A stretch of DNA of 64,000 nucleotides from Salinicoccus roseus (GCF_003814515.1 NZ_RKQJ01000001.1:992001-1056000), one strand, 5' to 3'. Shown: positions 8,167 through 17,344, numbered from the stretch's first letter. The notes: generated by a model from the letters alone, not told the origin. Translations and numbers: made by a program.

Positions 8167-10842
8167 ATGAACGTGCTGCAGAAGAAAGTACGGAAATTAT
8201 TCAGAAAAACCGTTCCCAGACGTGTGCGGGAGCGTCTGATCAAAAAATTGATCCTGCATGACATCACTGTGCACGCGGATCATGTAATCGTAAATGTGTC
8301 ATTCAAGAATTTCCTCAAGACCGGACTGGAAAGAAGGCTCCAGGTCACATTGACGAATGGCCCGGCGATCTATGAACTGGACGCCCACCGCCAGGGACAC
8401 ATCATCGGCATCGAGGTTCCATTTGCCGTCATCGATCAGACAGAGGGGCGGTCGACCGTTAAAATGATGCTCGGTAGAAAGAAGCTGATCGTCCAGACAG
8501 ATGTGGACAATGCAGGAAAGAAACGATCATTCTTCTCGAACCGGCGATATTTCAATGTATCCATCGTCAGAGGCAACCTGCTGATTGCAAACCTGCTGTC
8601 GGACTACCGCTTCAAGACGGATCAGCCTATGGCACTTTCAAATATTGAGGCCGGCTACCGACGGCTTGAACTCTCGGCCGAAGGCATGGATGACATGAGT
8701 GATCATGCACTCGCCTTCCACTACGGCAATAAGCTTAAAATAATGGAGAACATATCCGAAGACCCTTCCATCATGCAGATTGCGGATTTTACAGATGCGG
8801 TGATGGGACGGCCGGATGTATATCTGTTGAAGGACTTTGAACTGGTACCGATACGCTACACGGGAGAACCGTTCGCCATGGCTGCATTGAATCATGCGAT
8901 CACATATTTTAGACAGGATGGTATGCTGTCGGCGGAGATCACCAGCCACAAGGCACGTGTGGAGGCGTTCGAAAGCGTTCTTCACGATGATGCTGTACGG
9001 ATGCACTTCTACACCGATACATCTGCAGCGCTGTCTGCACTGCTCGTGGCAGATACGGCTTCTGACGACATCATCCGCATCCCGTTTGCCGGCGATCAGA
9101 CCGGAGAGGCGGCTGAAGTCAGCGTGCCGCTCGATCAGCTGATCAACAATATATCACGGAAGCGCCTCATGTTCGAGACCGCCGGCGACGCACCGATCCG
9201 TCTGCAGCTGGACATGAAGGACATTGGAACATTCGGATTCGATGGGCGGATATGGGCGGCTTCCCACTTCGAGAAGTTCCAGATATGGTTCTACCGGCGC
9301 AAGGATGGCATGCTCGGCTTCAATGTCGCGAGACGCCGGCTGAAGCGTCAGGTGACCGACATCGACGACTTCAACCTGGAGGGCTATATCCGGGGGGAAG
9401 ATGCATTCATCGACAGCACCCCCCATATGGCATTCGTCGACCGGTACTCTGGAGACTTCGTGCGGGTGGAGATCGGCAACAGCTTCAACGTGGACTTGAA
9501 GGAACTGGACTTCATCGATATCAAAAGCAAGGACAAGACGATCATCGATGTATTCATAGAAATCGTCCACTCGAGCGGTGAAGTGCTGCGCCGGGAGAAG
9601 ATCAAGTACAGGCATTCGGAATACAGGAAGGACAACTTCTACGCGCGCCATGAAGTGGTGGACGCATCAGGCAATACGCATCACCATCTCATTACGACGA
9701 CGCCCTACAACAACCTCAAAGTCGAGACCTTCATGATTCCCGCTTCCGTCGATATACCGGAAGATACGAGCCGGAAGGACATGAACACCTGGCTGCTCGG
9801 GGAACGGTATGATACCGCCCAGGATAACGGCTATGCCCTCTTCACCTGGCTGAAGGAGAATACGGATGTCGACGCCTACTATGTCATCGAGGATACCGCC
9901 GGCGACTATGAGAAAATACGGGATGAAGACAATGTGCTCGCATTCGGATCGGATGCACACTTCGACCTCGCCTTCCGGGCGGGTGTCCTCCTTGGCACCC
10001 ATGACCTTGAGAACCTGCTGCCATACAAGACGGCACGGGGCTTCTTCCACTATGAGGATACGGTCAAGGTCTTCCTCCAGCACGGTGTGCTGGGAAGGAA
10101 ACCTGTTGAGTATGACAAGAAGTACTATGACCTCCCGTTCGACCTGTTCATCGTCAGCAGTACACCGGAGAAGGAGAATGTCGTCATGCGCAAGATGGGG
10201 TATGAAGAAGATGAAGTCGCCGCAACAGGGCTCGCGCGCTTCGATCATCTGCCCCACCACAATGAAACGCGCGACATCCTCCTCATGCCGACATGGCGCG
10301 ACTGGATCAGCACGGACGATGCATTCCTTAACAGCACGTATTACGCCCGCTACCACAGCCTGATCCATAACGAACGCCTCAACAGGCTGCTTGAGGAGAA
10401 TGATGTGCACCTGAACTTCTATCCGCACTACCGTGCCCAGCGCTACTTCAACGATGAGCATCTCGACCAGGGGAAGAATATCCACTTCATACGGCTCGGT
10501 GAACGTACGGTGCAGGATCTGCTGATCGCGCACTCCCTGCTGATCACAGACTACTCGAGTGTCAGTTTCGACTTCACGCTGATGAACAAGCCGGTCATCT
10601 ACTACCACTTTGATGTCCGCCAGTTCTTCAGGCAGGGCCGGCTGCGCCCCCTCTCCCAGACATTCATCGGGGACATCGCAAAGAAGGAAGAGGACCTGGT
10701 CGATGCCATCGAAATCTATATCAGGAATGGCTTCCAGCCGCGCGAAGTGGACCTGTCCAGCATCTTCGACTACCAGGACCACAACAACCGCAGACGCATC
10801 TATGAAGCGGTGATGAAAAAAATAGAGAAGCTTGAGGACTAG
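8167..10842 (+). CDS. CDP-glycerol:glycerophosphotransferase, TagF/TarL-like polymerase
   Basis: An 891-aa peripheral membrane enzyme predicted to elongate wall teichoic acid by adding glycerol phosphate (or ribitol phosphate) from the CDP-polyol. The C-terminal ~380 residues form the Glyphos_transf domain, with FLQHGVLGRKP, LLMPTWRDW, YPHYRAQRYF and LLITDYSSVSFDF. The N-terminal ~500 residues are mostly beta-rich with no motif I recognise, and make it longer than typical TagF or TarL. Strong site AAGGAGGTGGATCG before the ATG. No ribitol genes (tarI/tarJ) are in the window, so a glycerol polymer is the simpler reading. Its stop overlaps that of the convergent gene. Confidence 0.88.
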   Translation: MNVLQKKVRKLFRKTVPRRVRERLIKKLILHDITVHADHVIVNVSFKNFLKTGLERRLQVTLTNGPAIYELDAHRQGHIIGIEVPFAVIDQTEGRSTVKMMLGRKKLIVQTDVDNAGKKRSFFSNRRYFNVSIVRGNLLIANLLSDYRFKTDQPMALSNIEAGYRRLELSAEGMDDMSDHALAFHYGNKLKIMENISEDPSIMQIADFTDAVMGRPDVYLLKDFELVPIRYTGEPFAMAALNHAITYFRQDGMLSAEITSHKARVEAFESVLHDDAVRMHFYTDTSAALSALLVADTASDDIIRIPFAGDQTGEAAEVSVPLDQLINNISRKRLMFETAGDAPIRLQLDMKDIGTFGFDGRIWAASHFEKFQIWFYRRKDGMLGFNVARRRLKRQVTDIDDFNLEGYIRGEDAFIDSTPHMAFVDRYSGDFVRVEIGNSFNVDLKELDFIDIKSKDKTIIDVFIEIVHSSGEVLRREKIKYRHSEYRKDNFYARHEVVDASGNTHHHLITTTPYNNLKVETFMIPASVDIPEDTSRKDMNTWLLGERYDTAQDNGYALFTWLKENTDVDAYYVIEDTAGDYEKIRDEDNVLAFGSDAHFDLAFRAGVLLGTHDLENLLPYKTARGFFHYEDTVKVFLQHGVLGRKPVEYDKKYYDLPFDLFIVSSTPEKENVVMRKMGYEEDEVAATGLARFDHLPHHNETRDILLMPTWRDWISTDDAFLNSTYYARYHSLIHNERLNRLLEENDVHLNFYPHYRAQRYFNDEHLDQGKNIHFIRLGERTVQDLLIAHSLLITDYSSVSFDFTLMNKPVIYYHFDVRQFFRQGRLRPLSQTFIGDIAKKEEDLVDAIEIYIRNGFQPREVDLSSIFDYQDHNNRRRIYEAVMKKIEKLED

Positions 10843-10857
10843 TCCTCAAGCTTCTCT
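10824..10857. terminator. Bidirectional terminator containing the stop codons of both convergent genes
   Basis: A perfect 17-bp inverted repeat without a spacer, centred on CTAG. The shared CTAG supplies the TAG stop of the plus gene (10840-10842) and of the minus gene (10839-10841). Each arm encodes EKLED, so both proteins end with the same five residues. A-rich and T-rich flanks give short U-tracts on both strands. Confidence 0.8.
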
Positions 10858-12002
10858 TTATATACTGTCTCAATCAATCTTTTCGTCGAACTGCCATCTG
10901 CATACTTGTTCCATACCGCATCAAACGCTTCGATGGCTTCCATATTGAAGCTGTCTGCTTCAATCGTTTCGATGATCCCTTCCGTCGTACGGACGACGGG
11001 ACCCGGCGCCAATGATTCATAATCGAACCATAGGCCCCGTGTGGACTCGTATTGTTCCAGATCGTATGGATGGAATATCATCGGCCGGCGGAGTGTCGAG
11101 AACTCGAAGGGGATGGATGAATAATCCGTAATGAGGATGTCCGTCACACTGAGCAGGTCGAAGATGCCATGCCGCTTCGATGTATCCGTCGCAAAAGTGG
11201 TCGACTCAAAACCTTTGAAGTCCACTGCGGGATGCAGGTGCACGAGCAGATGATGGGTGTCCCCGAGTGCCTGCTCCATCCTGCTGATATCGATCGGCAG
11301 GTCACGCACCGTGAACCCATCATCCCGAAACGTCGGTGCGTAGAGGATGACGGTCCTGCCCTTTATCTGCGGCAGTGCTTCATGCATCTTTCTCCTGGCC
11401 TCATCGAGCCGATCCTCCGAATGGAAGAAGTCCGTTCGCGGCACGCCGGTCCGCATCATATTCTCTTCATCGAGGCCGAACGCCTCCTTGAAGATATCCG
11501 CCATCTCATCCGAACTGACGACCACCTTATGGAACCGGTCATAGACCTGCCTGAAGCGCCTGTGGGCGGAGTCCGGGCGGGTCTTCGTCGTCTTGTCCTT
11601 TAGGCCAAACAGCTTGACTGCCCCATTGGCATGCCACAGCTGGACGCATGTCGTCTTTTCCTTGAAGTCGCATGCAGCGAGGATCAGGTGGTAGTTGTCG
11701 ACGAACACCACTTTGGCCGTAGCAAGATGGTAGATCCCCCTGATGAATTGCGGGAGGTGCTTCGGTGAGAAGCTGATGAGATTTTTATTTTCCATCCCAT
11801 CGAATGCACTTCTGCATGAAGATTCCCTCAGCACGACGATGCGGGAGTCCGTACGCCGTGCCACTTCATGGCGGACTTTCTCGATGTTATCGCCGAAGGA
11901 TGCCAGCATGACGGTCTTGTTTTGGACTGGAAAAACCTTGAATCCTGTGAAGATGATGCGGACCACCGTGAGGTACACGGTGATTGCGGCTTCCCTAATC
12001 AT
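10839..12002 (-). CDS. CDP-glycerol glycerophosphotransferase, TagB/TarF-like
   Basis: A 387-aa teichoic acid glycerophosphotransferase, the size of TagB or TarF (primase class) rather than the long polymerases. An N-terminal hydrophobic segment (ITVYLTVVRIIFTG) suits membrane association. Domain motifs are QLWHANGAVKLFG, LYAPTFRDDGF, HLHPAVDF and LITDYSSIPFEFS. I start at MIREAAI, whose ATG overlaps the tagD stop codon; a longer upstream reading lies entirely within tagD and is basic and low-complexity. It is transcribed with tagD. Whether it adds the first or later glycerol phosphates cannot be told here. Confidence 0.85.
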   Translation of the reverse strand: MIREAAITVYLTVVRIIFTGFKVFPVQNKTVMLASFGDNIEKVRHEVARRTDSRIVVLRESSCRSAFDGMENKNLISFSPKHLPQFIRGIYHLATAKVVFVDNYHLILAACDFKEKTTCVQLWHANGAVKLFGLKDKTTKTRPDSAHRRFRQVYDRFHKVVVSSDEMADIFKEAFGLDEENMMRTGVPRTDFFHSEDRLDEARRKMHEALPQIKGRTVILYAPTFRDDGFTVRDLPIDISRMEQALGDTHHLLVHLHPAVDFKGFESTTFATDTSKRHGIFDLLSVTDILITDYSSIPFEFSTLRRPMIFHPYDLEQYESTRGLWFDYESLAPGPVVRTTEGIIETIEADSFNMEAIEAFDAVWNKYADGSSTKRLIETVYKEKLED

Positions 12003-12390
12003 GCCGCTTCGACAGGTCCTGCTTCGTCTTCGTCGTGGATACCCCTTCGGTCCGCGGGAGGTAGATGACTTCACAGTATTCCTTCAGGAAGTCGAACTCC
12101 CCTTCCCAGTCGTGTCCCATGACGAAGATGTCGATATCGTGTTCCTTGACGTCCTGGATCTTCTGGTCCCATGTGTGCTCTGGAATCACTTCGTCCACAT
12201 AGCGGATGGCTTCGAGTATCTGCTTGCGCTGTTCGAAGGAGTAGTATGCCTGCTTGTGCTTCATGGTGTTGAACTCATCGGTCGAGATGGCGACGACGAG
12301 GTAGTCCCCCATTTTCTTGGCGCGGCGCAAAATGTTGATGTGTCCCATATGAATCAGATCGAATGTCCCGTAGGTGATGACTTTTTTCAT
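11995..12390 (-). CDS. tagD: Glycerol-3-phosphate cytidylyltransferase
   Basis: A 131-aa enzyme making CDP-glycerol from CTP and glycerol 3-phosphate, the donor for wall teichoic acid. It shows the nucleotidyltransferase HxGH signature in YGTFDLIHMGHINILRRA and the C-terminal RTEGVSTT motif that closes over CTP. Full length for TagD/TarD. First gene of a two-gene minus-strand unit with the TagB/TarF-like gene, divergent from the second transferase gene at 12508. Confidence 0.96.
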   Translation of the reverse strand: MKKVITYGTFDLIHMGHINILRRAKKMGDYLVVAISTDEFNTMKHKQAYYSFEQRKQILEAIRYVDEVIPEHTWDQKIQDVKEHDIDIFVMGHDWEGEFDFLKEYCEVIYLPRTEGVSTTKTKQDLSKRHD

Positions 12391-12418
12391 GGTATGCCCC
12401 CCTGATATACCTTGATGA

Positions 12419-12427
12419 TGATATAAT
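12419..12427 (+). promoter_or_regulatory. Extended -10 promoter for the TagB/TarF-GH unit
   Basis: TGATATAAT is a perfect extended -10 element (TGnTATAAT) about 80 nt upstream of the start at 12508. No good -35. It faces the minus-strand promoter at 12461-12469, so the two predicted transcripts overlap at their 5' ends. Confidence 0.55.
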
Positions 12428-12460
12428 GTTGTAGATATGTCGGATATGATTATGGTGTAG

Positions 12461-12469
12461 ATTATACCA
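12461..12469 (-). promoter_or_regulatory. Extended -10 promoter for tagD
   Basis: On the minus strand TGGTATAAT is a perfect extended -10 element about 70 nt upstream of the tagD start. It lies downstream of the plus-strand promoter, so transcription from each runs across the other. Confidence 0.55.
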
Positions 12470-12507
12470 TATCCGGCTGGAAAAATTTTATTTCAGGTGT
12501 GGTGCGT

Positions 12508-13701
12508 ATGAAATCCTTAAAAGTAATTGCATTGAAACTCTACAAATTGCTGTTCTGGTCGCTTGGGAGATGCTTCCATAAGGACCACCGGCTCATCATG
12601 TTCGAGAGCTTCCTCGGCAGGCAGTACAGCGACAACCCGCGGGCCCTGTACGAGTACATGTCGGCGGCTTACCCGGACTACCGCCTGATGTGGAGCGTCG
12701 ACAGGCGTCATAAGAAAATCTTCAAGGAGATGGAGATCCCGTATGTGACACGATTCACGCCGAGCTGGATCATCTATATGAACAAGGCGACGCTGTGGAT
12801 CACGAACAGCCGCCTGCCGCTGTGGATACCGAAACCGAAGGATACCACGTATCTGCAGACATGGCATGGCACGCCACTCAAGCGTCTCGGCACGGACATC
12901 GACACGGTCCATATGCCGGGGACGGAGACGGAGAAGTACAAGCGGAACTTCACGAAGGAATCCAGTAAATGGGACTATCTGATTTCCCCGAACCGCTATT
13001 CGACCGAGATCTTCCGCCGTGCATTCGCCTATGACAGGCCGGTGCTCGAGACGGGCTATCCGCGGAATGATCATCTGTTCGTGAACAACGATTCCGCGGC
13101 CAGGGAGAAGATCCGCCGGAAGCTCAGGCTTCCACTCGGCAAGAAGATCATTTTCTATGCACCGACGTGGCGGGATGATGCCTATCATGGACGCGGCAGA
13201 TACAAGTTCGACCTCCAGTTCGATGTAGACCGGATGCAGCGGGAGCTGTCGGATGACTACGTCATCATCCTCAGGCTCCACTACCTCATTGCCGAGAATC
13301 TGGACCTTTCCCGATATGAAGGCTTCCTGTACGACTTCTCCAAGTACGAGGACATCCGCGACCTCTATGTCATCTCGGATGTGCTAGTCACCGACTATTC
13401 CTCCGTGTTCTTCGACTACGCAGTGCTCGAACGCCCGATGATCTTCTATACCTACGACATCGACAACTACCGGGACAAGGTGCGCGGCTTCTACTTCGAC
13501 TTCGAGCAGGAGGCGCCGGGGCCGCTCGTCAAAACGACGGACGGACTGCTCGGGGCCATCCGGGAGACGGAGACGCTCGACTTTAACGAAAAATACGGTA
13601 CCGCAGCCTTCCGTGAACGCTTCTGCGCCCTCGAAGACGGACAGGCGTCGAAGCGCGTCAGTGATGAGATTATTTGTCATTTAAAAGATAAAATTGTATA
13701 A
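12508..13701 (+). CDS. CDP-glycerol glycerophosphotransferase, TarF/TagB-like
   Basis: A 397-aa second short glycerophosphotransferase with LQTWHGTPLKRLGTDID, FYAPTWRDDAYH, ILRLHYLIAE and VLVTDYSSVFFDYA. The HGTPLK motif and the RGFYFDFEQEAPGP block are typical of the TagB/TarF group. I chose the ATG giving MKSLKVIALK, with AGGTG upstream; a GTG three codons earlier is possible. It stands first in a plus-strand series with tagG, tagH and tagA. Together with the paralogue at 10839 it could form a TarB-TarF primase/extender pair. Confidence 0.87.
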   Translation: MKSLKVIALKLYKLLFWSLGRCFHKDHRLIMFESFLGRQYSDNPRALYEYMSAAYPDYRLMWSVDRRHKKIFKEMEIPYVTRFTPSWIIYMNKATLWITNSRLPLWIPKPKDTTYLQTWHGTPLKRLGTDIDTVHMPGTETEKYKRNFTKESSKWDYLISPNRYSTEIFRRAFAYDRPVLETGYPRNDHLFVNNDSAAREKIRRKLRLPLGKKIIFYAPTWRDDAYHGRGRYKFDLQFDVDRMQRELSDDYVIILRLHYLIAENLDLSRYEGFLYDFSKYEDIRDLYVISDVLVTDYSSVFFDYAVLERPMIFYTYDIDNYRDKVRGFYFDFEQEAPGPLVKTTDGLLGAIRETETLDFNEKYGTAAFRERFCALEDGQASKRVSDEIICHLKDKIV

Positions 13702-13737
13702 TTCAACAACGATGAAAGAAATGGTTGTGAAAAACTG

Positions 13738-14559
13738 ATGAAATCCATATGGGTCGTATTGAAGGAGCAGTTCAATCACTTCTACCTTGTGAGACGCCTG
13801 TCCATGTACGACATAAAAAGTAAAAACCAGAACAACTACCTCGGCATCGTGTGGGAAGTGCTGACGCCATTGATCAGCATACTGATCTATTGGTTCGTCT
13901 TCGCCACACTGCGGCAGCGGGAGCCGATACAGATGGGCGGCATGGAAGTACCGTTCTTCTTCTGGCTCTTCATCGGCTTCGTCGTCTGGACGTTCTTCTT
14001 CCAGGGCAGCATCGAAGCCTCGAAGTCGATCTACCGGCGCCTGAAGCTGCTGTCGAAGATGAACTTCCCGCTCAGCCTCATACCGAATGTCGCGATATTC
14101 TCGAAGTTCTATACACATATACTCATGCTCGTTATTGCGTTCGTGGTCTTCCAGTTCGCCGGATACTACATCAACATATACTATGTACAGCTCGCCTACT
14201 ACATCTTCGGCACATATGCCTTGGTGTTCGCGTTCTCACTGATCACGTCCACCCTGTCTACGCTCGTGCGGGATGTGCACCTGCTGCTCAACTCGCTTCT
14301 GCGCATGGCACTGTACCTTTCCGGTGTACTCTGGCCGCTGACGCTGCTGTCGGACTTCCCGACGCTGATGCGGCTCATGCAGCTGAACCCGCTCGTCTAC
14401 CTGATCGAAGGCTACCGTTCGGTATTCTTCGGCACCGAGTGGTACTTCATCACCCATTGGGAGCTGACGCTGTACTTCTGGGGCCTCATCTTCGTGATGC
14501 TCGCCATCGGTGCGACGCTGCACGTCAAATTCAGACGCAATTTCATCGACTACCTATAA
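13738..14559 (+). CDS. tagG: Wall teichoic acid ABC exporter, permease subunit
   Basis: A 273-aa ABC-2 type permease with six hydrophobic segments, the TagG/TarG half of the flippase that carries lipid-linked teichoic acid across the membrane. Family features include the N-terminal amphipathic YDIKSKNQNNYLGIVWE, the FFFWLFIGFVVWTFFF region and the C-terminal LNPLVYLIEGYR. It precedes tagH by 11 bp. The ribosome binding site is weak. The paralogue at 54570 shares length and layout. Confidence 0.93.
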   Translation: MKSIWVVLKEQFNHFYLVRRLSMYDIKSKNQNNYLGIVWEVLTPLISILIYWFVFATLRQREPIQMGGMEVPFFFWLFIGFVVWTFFFQGSIEASKSIYRRLKLLSKMNFPLSLIPNVAIFSKFYTHILMLVIAFVVFQFAGYYINIYYVQLAYYIFGTYALVFAFSLITSTLSTLVRDVHLLLNSLLRMALYLSGVLWPLTLLSDFPTLMRLMQLNPLVYLIEGYRSVFFGTEWYFITHWELTLYFWGLIFVMLAIGATLHVKFRRNFIDYL

Positions 14560-14570
14560 GAGGGATGTAA

Positions 14571-15917
14571 ATGACCAAAACAATCGTGACCAGGAATCTG
14601 GTAAAAAACTACAAGCTCTATGAGAATCAGAAGGAGCGCATCTTCGACCTCCTCAGCCCGCGTTCCCACGGCCAGGTGTTCCATGCCCTGAACGGTGTGG
14701 ACTTCGAGGCCGAACAGGGGGACGTCATCGGATTCATCGGCATCAATGGCTCCGGCAAATCGACATTGTCGAACATCATCGCCGGCATCGTGCCGGAATC
14801 CGGCGGGGAAGTCCATGTCAACGGCCAGACGGCGCTGATCGCCGTCGCAGCAGGGCTGAATGATGAACTGACCGGGCGAGACAACATCGAGCTGAAGTGC
14901 CTGATGCTCGGGTTCTCGAAGGATGAAATTCAGGAACTCGAACCCGACATCATCGCCTTCTCCGAACTCGAGAACTTCATCGATCAGCCGGTCAAGTCGT
15001 ATTCGAGCGGCATGAAGTCGCGCCTCGGCTTCGCCATCAGCGTCAACGTCGATCCCGATATCCTCATCATCGATGAGGCACTGTCCGTCGGCGACCGGGC
15101 GTTCGCCGAGAAGAGCCTGCAGAAGATGATGCAGTTCAAGGAGCAGGGCAAGACGATGATCTTCGTCAGCCACTCGATCAACCAGGTCAAGAACTTCTGT
15201 GACAAGATACTGTGGCTCGAATTCGGCCGGGTCAAGGCTTTCGGCGAAGTGGGTGACGTCATTCCGCTGTACGAGTCGTTCCTCAACAAATGGCAGAAGA
15301 TGTCGAAGGAAGAACGCGACGAGTATCGGACACGCACGATGAACCGTGAGACCAACGGCAACGACTACCGCAAGGTCGGCAGCCTCCTGCTGCTGGATGA
15401 CGGGGAGGAAGATCTCGAAATCTCCCACAAATACACCATCCAGCCGGTCAGCAAGCTCGCCCATCTGAAGGCGCACGCCACCGACATATTCCGTGCGCCG
15501 AACGACCACGAGAGGGCGGAAAATGCAAAAAAGTACAAAAACAGGGTATATCATGTAAAAAGGGAAGCCACCTACCAGTTCGAGAACTACTACCTGCTCA
15601 GTACACGGGCGAGCGGCACCGAGGGTGTCATCGGCTGGATCCGTGCCACCGAAGCGACGGCCCACGTCCACACGCTGGTCGACCGGGACAGGAAGGACCT
15701 CACCCTGACGGGGAAAGGTTTTGCCGCAACGGCACCATGGGGCGGCAGTCAGCAGTATGTGTATGAATCTCTTGAAGATCATGCCGGCCGCAGCTTCGCC
15801 GTGAACCAAACGGTGCTCGTCGGCAACAATGTCTGGTACAGAGGCCGTATCGAAGGGGAAGACAAGGACGTCTGGGTCCATGAGAGCAGCACTTCAGAAG
15901 AAACGACGGAAACATGA
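14571..15917 (+). CDS. tagH: Wall teichoic acid ABC exporter, ATPase subunit with GW/SH3-like tail
   Basis: A 448-aa ABC ATPase. Walker A is GINGSGKST, the signature is YSSGMKSRLGFA and Walker B is ILIIDEALSVGD. Residues about 265-448 form an extension outside the ATPase, ending in a GW/SH3-like module: GVIGWIRATEA has its Trp at residue 356, and a second half (VWYRGRIEGEDKDVWVHES) closes the protein. Such C-terminal extensions occur in Bacillus TagH and may contact the polymer or enzymes of the pathway. The second TagH (46981) lacks this tail and ends in a membrane helix. Confidence 0.94.
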   Translation: MTKTIVTRNLVKNYKLYENQKERIFDLLSPRSHGQVFHALNGVDFEAEQGDVIGFIGINGSGKSTLSNIIAGIVPESGGEVHVNGQTALIAVAAGLNDELTGRDNIELKCLMLGFSKDEIQELEPDIIAFSELENFIDQPVKSYSSGMKSRLGFAISVNVDPDILIIDEALSVGDRAFAEKSLQKMMQFKEQGKTMIFVSHSINQVKNFCDKILWLEFGRVKAFGEVGDVIPLYESFLNKWQKMSKEERDEYRTRTMNRETNGNDYRKVGSLLLLDDGEEDLEISHKYTIQPVSKLAHLKAHATDIFRAPNDHERAENAKKYKNRVYHVKREATYQFENYYLLSTRASGTEGVIGWIRATEATAHVHTLVDRDRKDLTLTGKGFAATAPWGGSQQYVYESLEDHAGRSFAVNQTVLVGNNVWYRGRIEGEDKDVWVHESSTSEETTET

Positions 15918-15971
15918 TACAGCCGCCGGTCGTCCTGACCGGTATTTTTCTATATGGATAGAGGGGATCTT

Positions 15972-16757
15972 ATGACTGAACAAAACCGAAATGTCACAGT
16001 GATGGGGATCGAATTCACGAACACGACACTGGAGGGATTCATGGAGAGTACCGTCCGTCCGTGCCTTGATCATGGGGACAAATGCTTCATCGTCACCGCC
16101 AATCCCGAAATCGTCATCGCCACCCGCGATCACCCTGACTTCAAGGAAACCGTACAGTCTGCGGACCACGTACTGCCGGACGGCATCGGCATCATCAATG
16201 CCGCAAAAATGATGGGCACACCGCTCCAGGAGCGGGTGAGCGGCATCGACACCATGCGTGCGATGCTCGCCTATGCCGAAGAGAAGGGCTACAGCGCCTA
16301 TTTCCTCGGCGCGAAGGAAGAAGCAAACCGAAAGGCCGTGGAACGGACAGAAAGACGCTTCCCGAAACTCAAGGTAGCCGGACGCCACCACGGCTATGCG
16401 GATCTTGATGAAGACGCACTAGTAGAGTCGATTGCGAACACGGAACCGGACATCATCTTCGTCGCACTCGGCATGATGAAACAGGAACAATGGATCAGAG
16501 ACCATATGGACCACTTCGACAAAGGCATCTTCATGGGCGTCGGCGGCAGCTTTGACGTTCTCTCCGGTGAAGCCAAGCGCGCACCGGACATCTGGATCAG
16601 ATTCCAGATCGAGTGGCTGTATCGGCTCATCAAGCAGCCGAAGCGCATCACACGGGTGATGAAGGTCGCCCAGTTCATGATGCTCCATACCCCAATCATC
16701 AGCAGCATCATGCGGCTGTTCGGATATTCGAAGACACGCCAACGCAAAAAGGGCTGA
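15972..16757 (+). CDS. tagA: UDP-ManNAc:GlcNAc-PP-undecaprenol N-acetylmannosaminyltransferase
   Basis: A 261-aa WecB/TagA/CpsF family GT26 enzyme that adds ManNAc to lipid-linked GlcNAc, the committed step of the teichoic acid linkage unit. Motifs: FIVTANPEIVIATRDHPDF, VLPDGIGIINAAK, RVSGIDTM, YFLGAKEEAN and FVALGMMKQEQWI. I start at MTEQNRN because AGAGGGG lies just upstream; an ATG six codons earlier has none. Last gene before a shared terminator. Confidence 0.94.
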   Translation: MTEQNRNVTVMGIEFTNTTLEGFMESTVRPCLDHGDKCFIVTANPEIVIATRDHPDFKETVQSADHVLPDGIGIINAAKMMGTPLQERVSGIDTMRAMLAYAEEKGYSAYFLGAKEEANRKAVERTERRFPKLKVAGRHHGYADLDEDALVESIANTEPDIIFVALGMMKQEQWIRDHMDHFDKGIFMGVGGSFDVLSGEAKRAPDIWIRFQIEWLYRLIKQPKRITRVMKVAQFMMLHTPIISSIMRLFGYSKTRQRKKG

Positions 16758-16783
16758 GAAATCATCATGATTTCCCAGCCCTT
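16750..16783. terminator. Bidirectional terminator between tagA and the GNAT gene
   Basis: Stem AGGGCTG, one mismatch, then GAAATCA, around a 3-nt loop, flanked by A5 on the left and CTTTCTT on the right. It overlaps the tagA stop and serves the convergent gene at 16802. Confidence 0.8.
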
Positions 16784-16801
16784 TCTTCATGCCTATTTGG
16801 T

Positions 16802-17230
16802 TTACTGCTCCAGTGCCATATCCACATGCTGGTGCCCCGCAATATCATAGCGCTCCGATATCCGCCTGAAGCCGAAAGTCTCATAGAAGTCCTCCAGATA
16901 ACACATGGCCGTGATGGCGACCGGTGTGGACGGATATTCCTGCTTTACATGTTCAAGGGCATAGTCGAACAGTTCTTTCCCCCTGCCCTCTCCCCTGTAA
17001 TCGGGATTGACCAGCACACGGCCGATGACGATCTTATCGCTCTTCGTGATCCGGCAATAGGATTTGGTCATGTCATCCTCCTGATAGAAAATGTGTATCG
17101 CTTCTCCATCTTCCCCGTCAATATCCTCAAACAGGCTTTCCTGCTCCAATATGAAGACCTCCTGCCTCAAACGGAATATCTCTGTCAGTTCTCCAAGAGA
17201 TAGTTCCTCGAACCTTTTAATATTCCACAT
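16802..17230 (-). CDS. GNAT N-acetyltransferase, ElaA-like
   Basis: A 142-aa acetyltransferase with ElaA-family features: the start RFEELSLGELTEIFRLRQEVFILEQ, the acetyl-CoA motif VNPDYRGEGRGKELFDYA, and the C-terminal FYETFGFRRISERY. The substrate is unknown. It is convergent with tagA and shares its terminator. It is the only non-envelope gene in this stretch. Confidence 0.85.
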   Translation of the reverse strand: MWNIKRFEELSLGELTEIFRLRQEVFILEQESLFEDIDGEDGEAIHIFYQEDDMTKSYCRITKSDKIVIGRVLVNPDYRGEGRGKELFDYALEHVKQEYPSTPVAITAMCYLEDFYETFGFRRISERYDIAGHQHVDMALEQ

Positions 17231-17308
17231 GCGGTTCCCCCTAATATATTCGACAACTCCATTGTACTACATATTTTCAGAAAATTTATTTTTCCATACA
17301 GCTGCATT

Positions 17309-17336
17309 AAAAAAGCACAGCAGAAGTCTGCTGTGC
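17309..17336 (-). terminator. Terminator of the O-antigen-ligase-like gene
   Basis: Perfect 10-bp stem GCACAGCAGA / TCTGCTGTGC with a 2-nt loop, followed on the minus strand by six T residues. Confidence 0.9.
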
Positions 17337-17344
17337 CAGGGATT

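Noticed and set aside
9667-10782. Minus-strand open frame of 371 codons opposite the TagF-like gene
   Set aside because: Antisense shadow in GC-rich DNA, with the true gene's transferase motifs on the plus strand.
14550-15881. Minus-strand open frame of 443 codons opposite tagH
   Set aside because: Antisense shadow of a certain ABC ATPase gene; no motif or ribosome binding site.
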